NCBI GenBank assembly: GCA_964561135.1
Contig: CAZLOB010000034.1
Span: forward strand, 1 to 24,483
DNA length: 24,483 nt
Source of the DNA: JANXDG01 sp964561135
GTDB lineage: Bacteria > Elusimicrobiota > Endomicrobiia > DTEH01
Direction: 5' to 3'
The notes under the pieces were generated by a model. It saw nothing but the letters and a program-made list of their open reading frames with translations. It did no database searches and was not told the DNA's origin. Positions 22,018-24,483 of this stretch are shown here, piece after piece (position 1 is the stretch's first letter; each line of letters begins with the position of its first letter). A program made the position numbers and the translations under genes.

Positions 22018-23331
22018 CTATTTGGGCCAGTTGGTCAATTCTACCCCTGTAATTCTTTCAAGTTTAGCAAGATTCTGATAATATTCAGTAATATATTTGT
22101 AATATTCAAGACGTAAATTTAGCAAATTTCTTACACTCTCAAGTAGATTTAAAAAATCTTCTCTATCCGCACGATAAGCCGCTTCAGTTACTTCTAATGA
22201 TTGTTCTGCCCGTGGCAATAAATTCGTGCGATAGATCTCTATCAACTGTTGCGCAGTTTTTAGTTTCACAAAAAACTCTTTTGCTTGATATAGTGCCATA
22301 AGTTCAGCATTTTCTTTTTCTGACTCTGCCATCTGTAATTCTGCAGTCATTTCTTTAACATTGAGTGTCGGTCTCCAAAACCATAAAGGTAGTGTGAATC
22401 CGAGCATAAAATCTTGGCTATCGTTTCTCATATCCATTGTTCTGTAGCGGTATGTTAAATCAAAATCAGGAAGAAATTCTGTATATGACATATTTTTTTC
22501 CCATTTACTTTTTGAGAGCAAGGCTGTTTGTTTCATAATTTCTGGGTTGTTAGAAATAACCATTTTTTTTATCTCTTCCCAGCTAATTTCTATATATTTC
22601 GGTGTTAACTCTTCAGGTTCACCTATAAATTCATCAGCTTTTTTCCCAATTAAAAAGTTTAATTTTGCTTTAATAATCTCCTTTTGTTGCTGCATTACTA
22701 AGACCATGTTTGACATTTTTGTTGCCTCTATCTGTGCACGCAAAACATCGCCAACAGTCGCCTTACCTACAACATATTTTGACTCAACAATTTTGCTGAA
22801 GTTATTCATAAGTTCAGCAGTCTGTTTATATATTTCAACTGATTTGTTGATATAAAAATACATCGCATAATTTATTTTCAAATCTGATAGAACTTTTAGT
22901 TCGGTTTTCCTGTATTCCCATCTAGTTTTTTCCGCATCATAACTTGCTATTTTACCCTTTATTGAAAGTTTACCTGGGAATGGGATCATCTGGCTTATAC
23001 CGAACATTCTTTCTTCAGCATCAGACAAAGAAAAACTGTTTATCGGCAATTTCTGCCATTCAACAAAAACTAAAGGATTTTTATAAGTTCTTTCCTGCCA
23101 GATTCTTGATCTTACAGCATCCCATTTTTTGCGCATAGTAATTATTTCCGGATTGTTTTGTCTAGCTGTGTCAATAAGTTCATCCAAAGAAATAGTTTTG
23201 CTATAAATATGGTTGATACACAAGATAAGAAATAACAGATAAATATAGATTAACACAGATTTAATCCTATAGAAACCTTGTACCAACTTTGTGGTTTTAG
23301 GATTATTTGGTTGCTGGGTATTTTTAGCCAT
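22018..23331 (-). CDS. cusC: TolC/CusC-type outer-membrane efflux channel
   Basis: 437 residues. After a polar N-terminus a hydrophobic stretch (about residues 26-42, VLIYIYLLFLILCI) is a probable signal segment. Two similar halves of long amphipathic helices follow, as in TolC: SLDELIDTARQNNPEIITMRKKWDAVRSRIWQE style in the first and ISWEEIKKMVISNNPEIMKQ in the second, with strand regions such as NPLVFVEWQKLP and DFMLGFTLPLWFW. It forms the outer duct of the metal efflux system with the next two genes. GAGGAG lies upstream of the ATG. Confidence 0.9.
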   Translation of the reverse strand: MAKNTQQPNNPKTTKLVQGFYRIKSVLIYIYLLFLILCINHIYSKTISLDELIDTARQNNPEIITMRKKWDAVRSRIWQERTYKNPLVFVEWQKLPINSFSLSDAEERMFGISQMIPFPGKLSIKGKIASYDAEKTRWEYRKTELKVLSDLKINYAMYFYINKSVEIYKQTAELMNNFSKIVESKYVVGKATVGDVLRAQIEATKMSNMVLVMQQQKEIIKAKLNFLIGKKADEFIGEPEELTPKYIEISWEEIKKMVISNNPEIMKQTALLSKSKWEKNMSYTEFLPDFDLTYRYRTMDMRNDSQDFMLGFTLPLWFWRPTLNVKEMTAELQMAESEKENAELMALYQAKEFFVKLKTAQQLIEIYRTNLLPRAEQSLEVTEAAYRADREDFLNLLESVRNLLNLRLEYYKYITEYYQNLAKLERITGVELTNWPK

Positions 23332-23429
23332 TCTTTAGCTTCTCCTCTGTAGCAAGTTTAAATTAGTTCCCTGTGAAAAACCTATATGCCAACACTGAAG
23401 TAGCCGATTGCCTCGCTGCCGCTTTTTTT
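23332..23429. other. Intergenic stretch with a locally GC-rich block
   Basis: A 98-nt gap upstream of the channel gene. Bases about 23398-23422 (GATTGCCTCGCTGCCGC and flanks) are distinctly GC-rich against the surroundings. It may be a small dispersed repeat or part of a leader. I see no convincing hairpin, tRNA or riboswitch in it. Confidence 0.3.
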
Positions 23430-24095
23430 CTACATTCTCAAGACGATCCCAATAGCAGGCAATTTCAGTTCAATCATACGCACACCAACAATAATCTTGT
23501 TAAACATTACTCCATACATCGCTAAATCAACCTGTGTCCCTTCAAATATGCTCATAAGATGAAGTGAACGATAGATATTAAAAATCAAATTCCCGACGGG
23601 CTCTAATTGCAATTTTGAGAAATCATCACCTTTATGTTTTATACCAGCGGAGATTCTTATTGGCAACTTTATTTGTTTTTCTAAACTCTTCACTGCTACT
23701 ATATACGGATGTGATTCAGAAAAAATTCCTCTGAAACTACCAGAACCCAAAATCAAACCAGGTTTTATATTTTTTTCCTGTAGAATTAAGTAGTCAACTT
23801 GTAAAGATAGATTTTGAGAAGTGAATCCGTACATCAATCCTACCTTAAATCTATTTGTCAATCCATAATTGAAAGCAACCAATGCTCGTTCAAACTCGCC
23901 GTGATGTTCAACTGCAGATTCTTTACCAAAACGATAAAGTGATATACAAGAAAATTTACCTTTACCAAGCATATATCCTATTACTCCATCCTCTGAACTA
24001 ATAACTTCAGGTGAACATGCAGGACATAAATCAAAGGAATATCCAATGTTTAATAAAAACATAAGCACAAGAAATAACAATAAAAATATCTTCAT
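23430..24095 (-). CDS. Exported protein of unknown function, possibly outer-membrane barrel
   Basis: 221 residues from the ATG at 24095, chosen because a classic signal peptide starts there (MKIFLLLFLVLMFLLNIGYS); the ATG at 24173 is an alternative. The mature protein begins with FDLCPACSPEV, a C-x2-C that could bind metal. It continues as strand-like stretches with alternating hydrophobic residues (NRFKVGLMYGFTS, KIIVGVRMIEL) and ends in IGIVLRM. I do not recognise the family. As the first gene before the channel-adaptor-pump set, it may be an accessory metal protein; that is context only. Confidence 0.65.
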   Translation of the reverse strand: MKIFLLLFLVLMFLLNIGYSFDLCPACSPEVISSEDGVIGYMLGKGKFSCISLYRFGKESAVEHHGEFERALVAFNYGLTNRFKVGLMYGFTSQNLSLQVDYLILQEKNIKPGLILGSGSFRGIFSESHPYIVAVKSLEKQIKLPIRISAGIKHKGDDFSKLQLEPVGNLIFNIYRSLHLMSIFEGTQVDLAMYGVMFNKIIVGVRMIELKLPAIGIVLRM

Positions 24096-24279
24096 AAAAA
24101 ATGTTAGGTGTATACTATGTCTTAAGTGACATATTTTTCTTATAATAATCTTGTGTAAATCTTGTAGTTTCATTTTTTACATTACAAAACCTTTCTAATG
24201 AGAAATTTGAAAATACAAACTTTAGTTAAACCAATCATTATTACTAAATGGTATTCTCACCCCTAATTCATAATATGTC

Positions 24280-24483
24280 TCAACTAATAAACATTGTTTC
24301 AACTACTAAATGTAATAAATAACTTAACAAAAATGTTAAAATAGGTGTAACAATCCATACAAAAATTATCTTTTGAACAACAGATTTTTTATATGTCAAA
24401 TAAAAACCATCTTTTACACTACTTATTGCTAACACAGAAAATGTTGTAAACTGAACATAAGGAGTAGGTAGCCCAATTAAAGA
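24280..24483 (-). CDS. C-terminal end of a PiT-family (inorganic phosphate/sulfate type) permease, partial
   Basis: The last 67 codons of a gene that enters from the right edge, read by my own translation; stop TGA at 24282-24280. It begins SLIGLPTPYVQFTTFSVLAI, followed by SSVKDGFYLTYKKSV and a final membrane segment FVWIVTPILTFLLSYLLHLV. The G-L-P-T-P plus Q motif, and a last helix starting with W-[IV]-x-T-P, are the usual C-terminal pattern of PiT transporters, which carry phosphate or in some lineages sulfate. With sulfur assimilation in the window a sulfate role is possible but unproven. Only the C-terminus is visible. Confidence 0.65.
   Translation of the reverse strand, partial: SLIGLPTPYVQFTTFSVLAISSVKDGFYLTYKKSVVQKIIFVWIVTPILTFLLSYLLHLVVETMFIS

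Noticed and set aside
1..24483. CRISPR arrays, transposases, tRNA or rRNA genes
   Set aside because: Looked for on both strands; the 7-bp arrays are too short for CRISPR, and no transposase, integrase, tRNA or rRNA pattern is visible.

Overview
The window is about 24.5 kb of AT-rich bacterial DNA. Every gene I can support lies on the minus strand, so transcription runs from high to low coordinates. Genes are tightly packed, often with 1-52 nt overlaps, and there is no gene-free stretch over 300 bases. Outer-membrane components (CusABC/TolC-type efflux, lipoproteins, beta-barrel-like proteins) point to a Gram-negative (diderm) cell. Iron-sulfur proteins, a DUF438/hemerythrin-PAS protein and D-lactate-dehydrogenase-like metabolism suggest an anaerobe. 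The low GC, unusual gene fusions and many 7-bp tandem repeats inside genes would fit a poorly sampled candidate phylum, but I cannot name the taxon from sequence alone.

Region 1 (about 24.5 to 13.9 kb, in transcription order): the end of a PiT-type permease, an unrecognised exported protein, a heavy-metal efflux system (TolC-like channel, CusB-like adaptor with YHS and metal-binding modules, CusA-like RND pump), a secreted protein made of the same metal-binding modules, a JAMM peptidase-ArsC fusion, an outer-membrane-type lipoprotein, a NifU-like scaffold domain and a half-size permease. This looks like a metal/metalloid handling region.

Region 2 (13.9 to 3.6 kb) is a siroheme-precursor cluster interrupted by redox/sensor genes: ferredoxin-like protein, hemA, a hemC fusion, DUF438 protein, DUF1858 protein, HD hydrolase, D-2-hydroxyacid dehydrogenase, cobA-hemD fusion, C_GCAxxG_C_C protein, hemB, hemL. 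Region 3 (3.6 kb to the start) is sulfur assimilation: RDD membrane protein, siroheme sulfite reductase fused to TusA, ThiS/MoaD-like sulfur carrier, and cysteine synthase (cut by the window edge). The logic is coherent: glutamyl-tRNA to uroporphyrinogen III to precorrin-2 for siroheme, siroheme for sulfite reductase, and sulfide or protein-bound sulfur to cysteine.

The most notable points are: (a) HemC has lost its cofactor-binding third domain and carries instead an ArsC/LMW-phosphatase-like domain whose catalytic cysteines are replaced; (b) an intact paralogue of that domain is fused to a JAMM peptidase; (c) the sulfur carrier has about a dozen residues after its Gly-Gly-Gly, which would need trimming, and a JAMM peptidase is encoded in the same window; (d) at least ten short arrays of diverged 7-bp tandem repeats sit in frame inside conserved enzymes, three of them in or at the end of hemB. 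Two inverted arrays flank the hemL start site.
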